DNA from: Amycolatopsis decaplanina DSM 44594
GTDB taxonomy: Bacteria > Actinomycetota > Actinomycetes > Mycobacteriales > Pseudonocardiaceae
NCBI RefSeq assembly: GCF_000342005.1
Contig: NZ_AOHO01000014.1
Location: 105,091 to 169,090 of the forward strand
DNA: 64,000 nucleotides
Reading direction: 5' to 3'
The notes under the pieces were generated by a model, which had not been told where the DNA came from, made no database searches, and saw nothing but the letters and a program-made list of their open reading frames with translations. The translations under genes were made by a program, and so were the position numbers. Within the stretch, counting starts at the first letter, position 1; each line of letters starts with the position of its first letter. Below, in pieces: positions 25,766 to 33,782 of the stretch.

Positions 25766-26535
25766 GCGCGCTGCTCGAATTCGACAACGTGACGATGCGC
25801 TTCGGCGGTGTCACGGCCTTGAAGGAAGTCAACCTCACCATCAACCAGGGTGAGATCTTCGCCCTGATCGGCCCGAACGGCGCGGGGAAGACCACGGTCT
25901 TCAACGTGATCACCGGCGTCTACCGGCCGACCGAAGGCCAGGTGCGCTTCGGCGACACCCGGGTCGACGGGATGAAGCGGTTCAAGGTCAACCAGGCCGG
26001 GATCGCGCGGACATTCCAGAACATCCGGCTGTTCCACAACATGTCGGCGCTCGAGAACGTGATGGTCGGTGCGGACTCGCACCACAAGACCGGCGCGATC
26101 TCGGCGACACTCGGCTTGCCCATCCACCGCAAGGAGGAGAAGCGGGGCCGCGAGCTGGCGAGGGAACTGCTGGACTTCGTCGGGATCGGACGGGTCGAGC
26201 ACAACACCGCGAAGAACCTCTCCTACGGCGACCAGCGCCGACTGGAGATCGCGCGTGCGCTCGCGACCGACCCGAAGCTGCTGCTGCTCGACGAGCCCGC
26301 CGCCGGGATGAACCCGGCGGAGAAGAACTCGCTGCAGCAGCTGATCCGCAAGATCCGGGACGACGGCCGGACCGTGCTGCTCATCGAGCACGACATGGGC
26401 TTGGTCATGCAGATCGCCGACCGGCTGGCCGTGCTCGACTTCGGCCAGAAGATCGCAGAAGGGCTCCCCCACGAGGTGCAGAACAACCAGAAGGTGATCG
26501 AGGCTTACCTGGGGGTGGCGGAAGATGCTTCTTGA
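25762..26535 (+). CDS. livG: Branched-chain amino-acid ABC ATPase LivG
   Basis: The 257-residue ATPase starts in an ATGA overlap with livM. It has Walker A GPNGAGKTT, a signature region NLSYGDQRRLEIARAL and Walker B LLLLDEPAAGMNPAE. The LivG-type insertion near GIARTFQNIRLFHNMSALENV is present. It powers LivHM together with LivF. The last 11 bases overlap the start of livF. Confidence 0.94.
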   Translation: MSALLEFDNVTMRFGGVTALKEVNLTINQGEIFALIGPNGAGKTTVFNVITGVYRPTEGQVRFGDTRVDGMKRFKVNQAGIARTFQNIRLFHNMSALENVMVGADSHHKTGAISATLGLPIHRKEEKRGRELARELLDFVGIGRVEHNTAKNLSYGDQRRLEIARALATDPKLLLLDEPAAGMNPAEKNSLQQLIRKIRDDGRTVLLIEHDMGLVMQIADRLAVLDFGQKIAEGLPHEVQNNQKVIEAYLGVAEDAS

Positions 26536-27238
26536 GGTTCAGGACATCAACGTCCACTACGGGAAGATCGCCGCGCTCAAGGGAATGAGCATCGAGGTCG
26601 GCGAGGGCGAGGTCGTTTCCCTCATCGGGGCCAACGGCGCCGGCAAGACCACGACGCTGAAGACGATCTCGGGCCTGCGTCCGCTGACCAGCGGCCGGAT
26701 CCTCTTCGACGGCAAGGACATCTCGAAGACACCCGGCCACAAGCGGGTCGAGCTCGGGATCGGCCAGTCACCGGAAGGCCGGGGTGTGTTCCCCGGTATG
26801 ACGGTGCAGGAGAACCTCCTGATGGGTGCCTACACCCGCAAGGACGACCTGAAGGCCGACCTCGAAGAGGTCTACGAGCTGTTCCCGCGGCTGAACGAAC
26901 GCAAGACCCAGTTCGGCGGCACGATGTCCGGTGGCGAGCAGCAGATGATCGCCATCGGCCGCGCGCTGATGACCAAACCCAAGGTGCTGCTGCTCGACGA
27001 GCCGTCCATGGGCCTGGCGCCGATGCTGATCGCGCAGATCTTCGACATCATCCGCGAGATCAACAAGCGCGGGACCACGGTCCTGCTGGTGGAGCAGAAC
27101 GCGCAGCAGGCGCTGAAGCTCTCCGACCGCGCGTACGTGCTGGAGACCGGTGAAGTGGTCAAGAGCGCCCGCGGTGCCGAGCTGCTGGACGACCCGCAGG
27201 TGCGGGCGGCCTACCTCGGTGGTGACCTGGGCGTCTGA
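26525..27238 (+). CDS. livF: Branched-chain amino-acid ABC ATPase LivF
   Basis: The 237-residue ATPase has Walker A GANGAGKTT, signature MSGGEQQMIAIGRALM and Walker B VLLLDEPSMGLAPM. The motif SPEGRGVFPGMTVQENL distinguishes LivF from LivG. It is the last gene of the operon and is followed at once by a strong hairpin. Confidence 0.94.
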   Translation: MLLEVQDINVHYGKIAALKGMSIEVGEGEVVSLIGANGAGKTTTLKTISGLRPLTSGRILFDGKDISKTPGHKRVELGIGQSPEGRGVFPGMTVQENLLMGAYTRKDDLKADLEEVYELFPRLNERKTQFGGTMSGGEQQMIAIGRALMTKPKVLLLDEPSMGLAPMLIAQIFDIIREINKRGTTVLLVEQNAQQALKLSDRAYVLETGEVVKSARGAELLDDPQVRAAYLGGDLGV

Positions 27239-27246
27239 CGCCTTTG

Positions 27247-27284
27247 AGAAGGGCCCCGTCGCTTCTCGCGGCGGGGCCCTTTCT
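27247..27284 (+). terminator. Terminator of the liv operon
   Basis: AAGGGCCCCG (27249-27258) pairs with CGGGGCCCTT (27272-27281), followed by TTCT. It begins nine bases after the livF stop. This is the best rho-independent-like terminator in the window. Confidence 0.85.
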
Positions 27285-27322
27285 GCTTGGTGAGGGGTAC
27301 GGGTGTCCTGTCGGCAGCCCAA

Positions 27323-27377
27323 GTCCGTGAGGGCCTCCTTGAGGGACTCTGGGTCCCTCAAGGAGGCCTTCACGGAC
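27323..27377. repeat. Family-2 palindrome between livF and a lipoprotein gene
   Basis: Arms of 25 bases starting GTCCGTGAGGGCCTCC close a TCTGG loop, with one G-T pair in the stem. It lies between converging genes. A copy with a perfect stem sits at 45622-45676, identical except at one base. Confidence 0.8.
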
Positions 27378-27389
27378 CGGGGTCCCGGC

Positions 27390-27926
27390 TCAGCCCAGCC
27401 TGATGTCCGTGCCGGTGAGGTTCTTCATGTCGGTCAGCGTCGGACCGCCGAAAGCCCGCAGCACCACGGGTTTCGCCTCCTTGGGAAGGTCGAAGTAGAG
27501 GTCGAACTCGACCCGCACACCGCGCCCCAGCTCGAACTTGTCCGGCTGCCGCTTGATCGTCATCGCCTGGTTGTCGACCGCGATCACCGAACCGGAATCG
27601 GTGATCAGTTGCTGGCGCCGGGTGTCGAAGAGGATTCCGGACAGGCCCTTTCCGGTCACCACCAGCCGGAGCCGGACGAACTGCCCCTTCGCCTCGAACT
27701 CGGCGTGGCTGCCGGTGAGGCTGGGCAGTCCGGCGGCCAGCCCGATGAGGGAGAACTCCGTCTCCCCGTTGAGCGCGGGCGGCAGGTGCAGCGCGGTCTC
27801 GTCCGGCCGGACCTCCCGTGCGGGCAGGTCGTAGACGGGTTTGGCCGGCGTCCGCGGGGGTTCTCCGCCGGAACACCCGGCGAGCAGGAAGAGGGCCGAG
27901 GCAGCCAACGCCAGGCACTTTCTCAT
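27390..27926 (-). CDS. Lipoprotein with a DUF4352-like domain
   Basis: The start at 27926 (MRKCLALAASALFLLAGCSGG) gives a clear lipoprotein signal with lipobox LAGC; the frame is open ten codons further but without signal character. The 178-residue product has one beta-rich domain (FEAKGQFVRLRLVVTGKG, FDTRRQQLITDSGSVIAVD, VEFDLYFDLPKEAKP) resembling the DUF4352 immunoglobulin-like family of secreted proteins. The role is unknown. It overlaps the upstream GHKL gene by four bases, so the two are co-translated. Confidence 0.75.
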   Translation of the reverse strand: MRKCLALAASALFLLAGCSGGEPPRTPAKPVYDLPAREVRPDETALHLPPALNGETEFSLIGLAAGLPSLTGSHAEFEAKGQFVRLRLVVTGKGLSGILFDTRRQQLITDSGSVIAVDNQAMTIKRQPDKFELGRGVRVEFDLYFDLPKEAKPVVLRAFGGPTLTDMKNLTGTDIRLG

Positions 27927-28516
27927 CGGGCGACCTCCACGCTCAGGTACGGCCACACGCCGACATCCGGCAGCCGTGTCGGGCCGACCTCCTCGCCTGA
28001 CAGGAAACGCACCGTCGTGCCGGTCGTTCCGTCGTCCGCGATCGGTGTCAGATCAGTGACCGGAACGCCACGTTCGTAGCGTTGTGTCCAAGAGCCGTTG
28101 TGTCGCCGGTTGGTGTGCACGAGCCAGTCGCTCAGCGCGGCGACGACCGACACGCCCCGACGCGGATGGCCGTCCGGCAGAGTCTGCGCACCAGGGAAGT
28201 CGAAGAAGCGCAGATCCTTGGTCGACATGACCGGTTTCTTCACGAAGCCGCCGTGCCCGTCGGCGCGGGTGTCGGTGCCCCGCCCGTCGTCCGCCACGGA
28301 GACCGAGCCGTCGGAATGGACCGTGACGACGGCATGCCCGCCGCCGCGGCTTTCGGCTTCCTCCGCCGCATAGGCGAGCACTTCGAGTACGAGATGCGAC
28401 ACTCCACCGGGAGCGAATTCGCCCGCGTTCCGGCGGATGACCGCCAGATGGTCGAGGTCCACCGAAGCGGCCCAATCGTGCGTGGTGTTGCGCCATCGGG
28501 CTTCTGCGTCGCTCAT
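27923..28516 (-). CDS. Stand-alone GHKL (GyrB-type) ATPase-like protein
   Basis: The 197-residue protein resembles only the ATP-binding part of DNA gyrase B: HLVLEVLAYAAEEAESR (N-box region), VSVADDGRGTDTR (G1-like DxGxG) and PRRGVSVVAALSDWLVHTN (G2-like). It lacks the transducer and toprim domains, so it cannot be a topoisomerase by itself. Similar small ATPases are scattered in actinomycetes with no fixed role. Coupling to a lipoprotein gene is the only contextual clue. Confidence 0.72.
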   Translation of the reverse strand: MSDAEARWRNTTHDWAASVDLDHLAVIRRNAGEFAPGGVSHLVLEVLAYAAEEAESRGGGHAVVTVHSDGSVSVADDGRGTDTRADGHGGFVKKPVMSTKDLRFFDFPGAQTLPDGHPRRGVSVVAALSDWLVHTNRRHNGSWTQRYERGVPVTDLTPIADDGTTGTTVRFLSGEEVGPTRLPDVGVWPYLSVEVAR

Positions 28517-28583
28517 CCTGCAGATTCTGCCTGCTCCCCAGCCACTTGTGCGGCTTTCCCGACGTTGGGGTACAACCGAAGCC

Positions 28584-29119
28584 GTGGCCCCGACTTTGTG
28601 CTCCGATCTGTCCCCCGCCGACTGGATCTCGTCGAGCGACCTGCCGTGGCAGCGGCTGGTGACCTTCGGGCCCGCGGGCTTCGACGGTTACGCGCGGCTG
28701 CGTTTCATCCCCGACCCCGCGTTCGACGGTCAGCGCGAGAGTGCTCCGAGACGGCCGCCCCGGAGCACGAACTGCTGCGGGTTCTCTTCGGAGTCCTGGC
28801 AGCGCACACCAGCACTCCGGACGACTGCTATTTCTGTGTCTGGGACGGCTACGGTGACATGTCCGGGAGCCCGAAGGTCGTTGTCCCCCACCGAGAGTAC
28901 TTCCTCTTCAGCGGGCGGCCGGCGGACGCGGGCTTCTGGGGGACGCCGGGGCCCGCCTTCGTCTGGCCGGCCGACCATGCCTGGTGCGTGGCCAAGGATG
29001 TCGATCCGCATTGGGCGGGTATCGGTGCCACCGCGACGACTCTGGACCGGCTCGTCGCCGACCCGCGGCTGGACATCGTCGCCGCGGACCCCGATCGGGA
29101 ACAGCCGGCGTACCGCTGA
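28584..29119 (+). pseudogene. Hypothetical protein gene interrupted by a frameshift
   Basis: From GTG 28584 the frame reads MAPTLCSDLSPADWISSSD and on through GFDGYARLRFIPDP to about 28735. The coding signal then moves to another frame (SETAAPEHELLRVLFGVL, CYFCVWDGYGDMSGSP, FVWPADHAWCVAKDVDPHWAG) that runs to the stop at 29119. Adding one base near 28735 would restore a protein of about 178 residues. The family is an actinobacterial protein of unknown function. The frameshift may be real or a sequencing error. There is no clear ribosome-binding site. Confidence 0.65.
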
Positions 29120-29147
29120 TCAGCAGTCTTCGATATGTCCGGCCTGG

Positions 29148-29193
29148 CTCGTGAGTGGTGAGGACGGTTAGAACCGTCCTTACCACTCACGAG
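29148..29193. repeat. Family-1 palindrome between convergent genes
   Basis: The 22-base arms (left arm begins CTCGTGAGTGGTGAGGACGG) surround an AG centre; one position is a G-T wobble. It sits between the frameshifted gene (stop 29119) and the GH31 gene (stop 29198), again a convergent pair. Confidence 0.8.
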
Positions 29194-29197
29194 AGGC

Positions 29198-32100
29198 TCA
29201 GCCGATGCCCGCGGCGAAAACGTGCATCGCGGTGTTGGACGGAAGCGTCACCGCGACGACCTCCTTGCCCGCGGTCAGCGGGACGGAGTTCGCGAACACC
29301 CGGTACGGCGTGGTCGGATACGCCGCCCCGCCGCGGGTGTTCTTGCCCATGACGGTCGCCACCGTCGTCGCGCCGTACTGGGCCGGATCGGCACAGCACC
29401 AGTTGGGGAAGCCGAGTTCGGCTTGGCTGGTACTGCCGTCCGCGTACCGGACGACGACAGTGCCCTTCGCCGTGCCCGTACCGGTTCCCGTCAGCACGAG
29501 CTTCGCCCCGGTGCCACGCACCGCGATCGTCTGGCCGGACGCGAGGACGTTGTCCTTCTGCCCGGCACCGGTCTCCGGCCAGGTCAGCTGAGCACCGAGA
29601 GCGGAGAAACCCGCGCCGGGCTTGAGACCGGCTTCGGCTAGGCCTTCCGCCCGGAAACTGCTGCCGCCGCCGTCGATGTCCCCCACCGCGACGTGCGCCG
29701 CGTCGGTGACGCCGACGTTGCCGTAGGCCGCGGCCAGCGAACCGTGCGGGACGGTCACCGTCACCGAGTCGGTGACCCGGTTCTCCCCGAGCCGCGCCTT
29801 GTAGGACGCCGACGCGGTGAGCTGGTAGTCGTCCGGTTCGATCCCCGCGTCCGGCGTCACCTTCACCGGGACCCGCACGGTCTCGCCGGGCATCACCAGC
29901 CGTGGCCCGGCGGGCACCTCGACACGGAAGCCGTTGGCGGGCAGGGAGAACGTGACGTCCCGGACCGGAAGCGGCGTGCCGTTGGTGAAGCTCAGCGTGC
30001 CTGTCGCGGTCTGCCCGGGGCCGGCGACCGCCGGTACGGACAGGGCGACCGAGCCGTTGCGGTCTTCGGGGAAGATGCCGCCGACCGCGCTCGTGCCGAA
30101 CAGCCGGACGTCCTGACGGTCACCGGCGCCGATCTTGCCGGTCTTGACCCGCGCGACCCCACCGGTGGCCGGGTCGAACCACCAGCCCGACGGCGCCGCG
30201 TCCAGTTCGGCCTTGCTGCCGTACTGTCGCAGGATCGAGGTCCCGGCCAGCACGGTCGCGGGCTTGCTTCCCGTGTGGACGGTCAGCTGGTAGTTCCGCG
30301 ACGCGGGCTTTCCGGCGTAGGAACCGGAACTGGCACCGATCCCGACCGTCACCGTGCCGAGGCCGGACGTCGGCGCGTCCACGGTGAACGTCTGCTTCGC
30401 CTGGTCACCGTTCTTGTACGCCCTGGTCACGCCGTCGTCCTCGGTGAGCGTGAACGAGCCCTTGCCCTGCGGGTACACGTCGAGGTCGAGCACGCCCTTG
30501 TCCCGGGTCTGCCACGACTTCGTGCCCTCGGCCCACATCGGCACCACGGCCCCGGCGCGGACGAACAACGGCAGCGTGTCGAGCGGCGCGTCATAACCGT
30601 CCACAGTGGTCGGACCGGTGTAGGTCTTGCCGCTCCAGTAGTCGACCCAGGTGCCCTTCGGCAGGTAGATGCCGTTGCGGACGGTGGAGTTCTCGTACAC
30701 CGGCGCGACCAGGAAGTCCTTGCCGGACAGGAACTCGTACTTCGCCTTCTCGCCCCACACGTTCGGGTCGTCGGGGTATTCGAGCGCCAGCGGGCGGACC
30801 TGACCGACGCCGGTCCGGTGCGCCTCCACCGAATGACTGTAGGTGTAGGGCAGCAGCCGCTCCTTGAGCAGCAGGTACTTGCGGTTGATCGAGGTGTACG
30901 GCTCGCCGTACCGCCACGGCTGCTTGTCCGACGCGGCCCAGCCGTCCATCGTCATCGAGACCGGCAGGAACGCCTTCCACTGCAGGTCGCGGACGTAGGT
31001 CTGCGGGCTGCCGCCGAAGATGCCGTCGATGTCGCCGGTGTTGTACGCGATCCCCGACGTCGTGGCGCCGGCGTAGGTCGGGATCTGCCACTTGATGTAG
31101 TCGTAGGAACCGGCCTGGTCTCCGCTCCACAGCACGCCGCATCGCTGCGCGCCCGCCCAGCTGACCGGCGTCCAGACGAATCCGCGCGCGTCGCTGTTGT
31201 CCTCGATGCCCTTGTGCGCGGTGTCGCACGCGTCCAGCGCGAACTGGTACCCCGGGCCGACCCACGCGACGTCGAGTTTGCGGACGCGGACCCCGGCCTT
31301 GACCTCTTCGACCTGGTTCGGCACGCCGTTCTCGGTCCACAGCCCCAGTTGCATGCCGTTCTTGCGCAAGCCTTCGCCCGTCTGCTGAAGGTTTTCGTAT
31401 CCGCAGCCGTAGCCGTCGTTGACGAGCATCCAGCCGTTGGGCATCCCGTGCTCGGTGTACCCCTCCGCGACCTTCACCGCGTCCAGCGTGTGCCGCTCAC
31501 CGCGGTTGGCGTTGTGCAGGTAGCAGTCGGCGTCACCGTGTTCGAGCCCGTAGAGCGGTGGCAGGAACGGCTTTCCGACCAGGTCGGTGTAGCCGGAGAT
31601 GACGTCCTTGAGCCCGTCGCCGACGACATACGTCGCATCGAACCGGCGCTCGTCGTGGGTGGTGCGCACCGGCTCGGTGAAGGCGTAGGTGCCTTGCGCG
31701 AAGGTGTTGCGCAGCACGCCGTATCCCGCCGTGGAGGCGTAGAACGGCTGCGAGTTCGGTGCCCCGCCGTCGTTCCAGTTGTAGTCTGCGAAGACCCGGA
31801 TCGTCTGGTCACGGTGGCTGAAGCGGCCGTTCTGCTCGCCTCCGCCGACGAACTGCTCGGTCGCCGTCCGCGCCAGGGTCTGCGTGGTCTGCTTGCCGGT
31901 CCAGGACAGCGGCGCCGACTCCTCCCAGAGCCGCTTGCGATCCGCGCCGTCGTACAACGCGAGCCGCATCGGGTGCTTGTACGCCCGAAGCGTCGCCTTG
32001 GCCGTGGAAACCGCCCAGTAGTCCCCCTTGTCGGTCTTCTTCGGCGTGACCTCGCCGGTGCGCGGCAGCACGATCTTGCTCCCGGCCGGATCGGTGAACG

Positions 32101-32329
32101 TGCCGTCCGGCGCCAGCCAGACGCGGACGGCGCCTTCGGCCGGAAAGCTGACGCGCACCGCGGCGCTTCCCGAATTCAGGGTGACCGTGGGGCCGTCGGC
32201 GGAGATCCCGGTCAGGTCGCCCAGCTTGCCGGACGACGCCGCGGCCGGAGCGGCGTGGGCGGCGACCGGGGAAAGCCCGAGAAGGGCCACTGCAGCCAAA
32301 CTACTCAGGGATTGCGCAACTCTGCTCAT
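29198..32329 (-). CDS. Secreted glycoside hydrolase family 31 enzyme
   Basis: The protein has 1043 residues. A Sec signal peptide ends near AAHAAPAA. An N-terminal GH31 beta-sandwich covers ~35-250 and the TIM barrel ~255-560. The probable nucleophile is Asp353 (KLDVAWVG) and the acid/base Asp404 (LWSGDQAGSYD). A beta domain follows, then an NPCBM-associated NEW3 domain (~790-860) and a terminal beta-sandwich with VVVRYADGSTSQAELGFPNW. GH31 enzymes release alpha-linked sugars. The neighbouring sugar importer and aga-like enzymes suggest an alpha-linked galactose or amino sugar as product, which is inference. Confidence 0.87.
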   Translation of the reverse strand: MSRVAQSLSSLAAVALLGLSPVAAHAAPAAASSGKLGDLTGISADGPTVTLNSGSAAVRVSFPAEGAVRVWLAPDGTFTDPAGSKIVLPRTGEVTPKKTDKGDYWAVSTAKATLRAYKHPMRLALYDGADRKRLWEESAPLSWTGKQTTQTLARTATEQFVGGGEQNGRFSHRDQTIRVFADYNWNDGGAPNSQPFYASTAGYGVLRNTFAQGTYAFTEPVRTTHDERRFDATYVVGDGLKDVISGYTDLVGKPFLPPLYGLEHGDADCYLHNANRGERHTLDAVKVAEGYTEHGMPNGWMLVNDGYGCGYENLQQTGEGLRKNGMQLGLWTENGVPNQVEEVKAGVRVRKLDVAWVGPGYQFALDACDTAHKGIEDNSDARGFVWTPVSWAGAQRCGVLWSGDQAGSYDYIKWQIPTYAGATTSGIAYNTGDIDGIFGGSPQTYVRDLQWKAFLPVSMTMDGWAASDKQPWRYGEPYTSINRKYLLLKERLLPYTYSHSVEAHRTGVGQVRPLALEYPDDPNVWGEKAKYEFLSGKDFLVAPVYENSTVRNGIYLPKGTWVDYWSGKTYTGPTTVDGYDAPLDTLPLFVRAGAVVPMWAEGTKSWQTRDKGVLDLDVYPQGKGSFTLTEDDGVTRAYKNGDQAKQTFTVDAPTSGLGTVTVGIGASSGSYAGKPASRNYQLTVHTGSKPATVLAGTSILRQYGSKAELDAAPSGWWFDPATGGVARVKTGKIGAGDRQDVRLFGTSAVGGIFPEDRNGSVALSVPAVAGPGQTATGTLSFTNGTPLPVRDVTFSLPANGFRVEVPAGPRLVMPGETVRVPVKVTPDAGIEPDDYQLTASASYKARLGENRVTDSVTVTVPHGSLAAAYGNVGVTDAAHVAVGDIDGGGSSFRAEGLAEAGLKPGAGFSALGAQLTWPETGAGQKDNVLASGQTIAVRGTGAKLVLTGTGTGTAKGTVVVRYADGSTSQAELGFPNWCCADPAQYGATTVATVMGKNTRGGAAYPTTPYRVFANSVPLTAGKEVVAVTLPSNTAMHVFAAGIG

Positions 32330-32362
32330 TCAAGACACCTTTCGCGCATGAATACGCAATAG

Positions 32363-32392
32363 GGTCTCTGTATAGCGCACGGTTCGCGCAAA
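32363..32392. promoter_or_regulatory. Possible DeoR site upstream of the GH31 gene
   Basis: The segment upstream of the GH31 start contains GCGCACGGTTCGCGCA (32375-32390) followed by AAGTC. The 12-mer TCGCGCAAAGTC also occurs upstream of the ABC binding-protein gene near 40077. Shared sites at the two promoters suggest control by the DeoR protein encoded at 32871. Confidence 0.45.
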
Positions 32393-32428
32393 GTCATCCG
32401 CCGAAGCGGTGCTGCCGACTTTCGTATG

Positions 32429-32861
32429 CCCCAAGTACGTGAAGGCCCCCTTCATTGCGCCTAACGCCAGGGGCCCGGCAAAGTCGCATAAACGCCGGCC
32501 GATGTCGCTCTTGGCGATTCGAGGTGGACCTCCGAACGGGGCAGATGACAGAGGGCTCGAACCGACGATGTCCACAAAGGACGCTAAATGACAGATAGAT
32601 GTCCGTTTTATGCTTATCTGTACGATTTTTGATCGGGGTCGTGAGTGACAAAGAGGGTTCTAACCCTCCTTGCCACTCACGACCCCTTCGCAAAATGCCC
32701 GAATCGGGCACGGTCACCTCGAAAGTGTCCTCTGTAGACAGTCGAGAAGGTGTCGGGCCACCGTGACGAGCCCCTCCATCACCCAATTGACCAGCGGATA
32801 GAGGACTTTGCCGAGACCCTGGCGCTTAACGCAATGAAGGGGGGCCTTCACGTACTTGGGC
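32429..32861. mobile_element. MITE-like element with long inverted ends
   Basis: Arms at 32429-32485 and 32804-32861 are imperfect inverted repeats; both contain AAGTACGTGAAGGCC, TTCATTGCG, GCCAGGG and CGGCAAAGTC in order. About 318 bases lie between, lower in GC than the flanks, with no gene. They include the family-1 palindrome at 32638 and an ACAGATA/TATCTGT pair near 32590-32620. No transposase or target-site duplication is visible. It fills most of the gap between the GH31 and DeoR genes. Confidence 0.5.
32638..32683. repeat. Family-1 palindrome, diverged copy
   Basis: The 22-base arms (left arm begins GTCGTGAGTGACAAAGAGGG) pair with two A/C mismatches around a CT centre. The inner stem has GAGGG where other copies have GACGG, with a matching change on the opposite arm. 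It lies inside the MITE-like element between two tandem genes. Confidence 0.75.
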
Positions 32862-32870
32862 GGGAAGCGG

Positions 32871-33656
32871 TCAGACCGCCTGGACTTCGACCCCGGCCGC
32901 CTCGAACGCCCGCAGCACCTTCGGGTCGGCGTTGGAATCGGTGATCAGGGCGTGCACCTGCGTCGTCGCACAGATGCGTGCGAACGCGCGGCGGCCCAGC
33001 TTCGAACCGTCGGCCACCGCGACGACGCGTTCCGCCCGTTCGACCATCAGCCGGTTGATACTCGCCTCGCCCTCGTGATGCGCGAAGGCGCCGGCTTCCG
33101 CGTCGAACGCGTCGACCCCGAGGAACAGCAGGTCGATCGTCAGTTCGCTGAGCACACGGGTGGCCAGCGGACCGCTGAGCTCGAACGACTGCGGACGCGC
33201 GACACCGCCGGTGACCACGATCTTCACATGCGGCCGGACCGCCAGTTCGTGCGCGATGTTCAGCGCGTTGGTGACCACGGTCAGCCCCGGCGAGTCACCC
33301 CGGCCAGCCAGATCGGACCGGGTGGCCAGCGACCGCGCGACCCCGGCCGTCGTCGTCCCGCCGTTGAGGCCGACCACCATGCCCTGCGCCACGAGCGCCG
33401 CCGCGGCGACGCTGATCCGCTGCTTCTCGGGCACGTGCCGCGCGGTCTTGTACCGCAACGGCAGGTCGTAGGCGAGATCGTTGGCCACCGCGCCACCTCG
33501 GGTGCGGGTGAGCAACTGCTGTTCCGCCAGGTGGTCGAGGTCGCGCCGGATCGTGGCCGCGGAGACGTTCAGCTCCTCGGCCACGTCCTCGACGTCGATC
33601 TTCTCCCGCTGCCCAAGCAGGTCCAGCAGGGTGCTCAGCCGTTCGTGCCGGGCCAT
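32871..33656 (-). CDS. DeoR family sugar-phosphate-responsive repressor
   Basis: The start at 33656 (MARHERLSTLLDLLGQ) follows CTAGGAG and is preferred to an upstream in-frame ATG at 33713. The 261-residue protein has the DeoR winged helix (VEDVAEELNVSAATIRRDL, TRTRGGAV) and a sugar-phosphate sensor domain (VVGLNGGTTTAGVAR, KIVVTGGVAR, DLLFLGVDAFD). DeoR/AgaR-type repressors are released by phosphorylated sugars. It lies at the distal end of the sugar operon and very likely controls it, together with the GH31 gene. Confidence 0.9.
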   Translation of the reverse strand: MARHERLSTLLDLLGQREKIDVEDVAEELNVSAATIRRDLDHLAEQQLLTRTRGGAVANDLAYDLPLRYKTARHVPEKQRISVAAAALVAQGMVVGLNGGTTTAGVARSLATRSDLAGRGDSPGLTVVTNALNIAHELAVRPHVKIVVTGGVARPQSFELSGPLATRVLSELTIDLLFLGVDAFDAEAGAFAHHEGEASINRLMVERAERVVAVADGSKLGRRAFARICATTQVHALITDSNADPKVLRAFEAAGVEVQAV

Positions 33657-33782
33657 CGGCGCCACTCCTAGCTCGCTGCGGCCTATCGCGCATGACGTTG
33701 CGCTGTTGGCCACTGTTTCGAGCAGTATGCTGCATCGCGGTTGTCCGCCGCGAGCGGCACGCCGGTCGAGTGGCCCGGCCGG

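Noticed and set aside
29693..32362. 889-codon open frame antisense to the GH31 gene
   Set aside because: It mirrors codon positions of a clear GH31 enzyme in 70% GC DNA, where stops are rare; the translation is low-complexity and matches no family.
32429..32861. Insertion sequence with transposase
   Set aside because: No open frame in the element encodes a transposase; only long inverted ends are visible, so it is listed as MITE-like.
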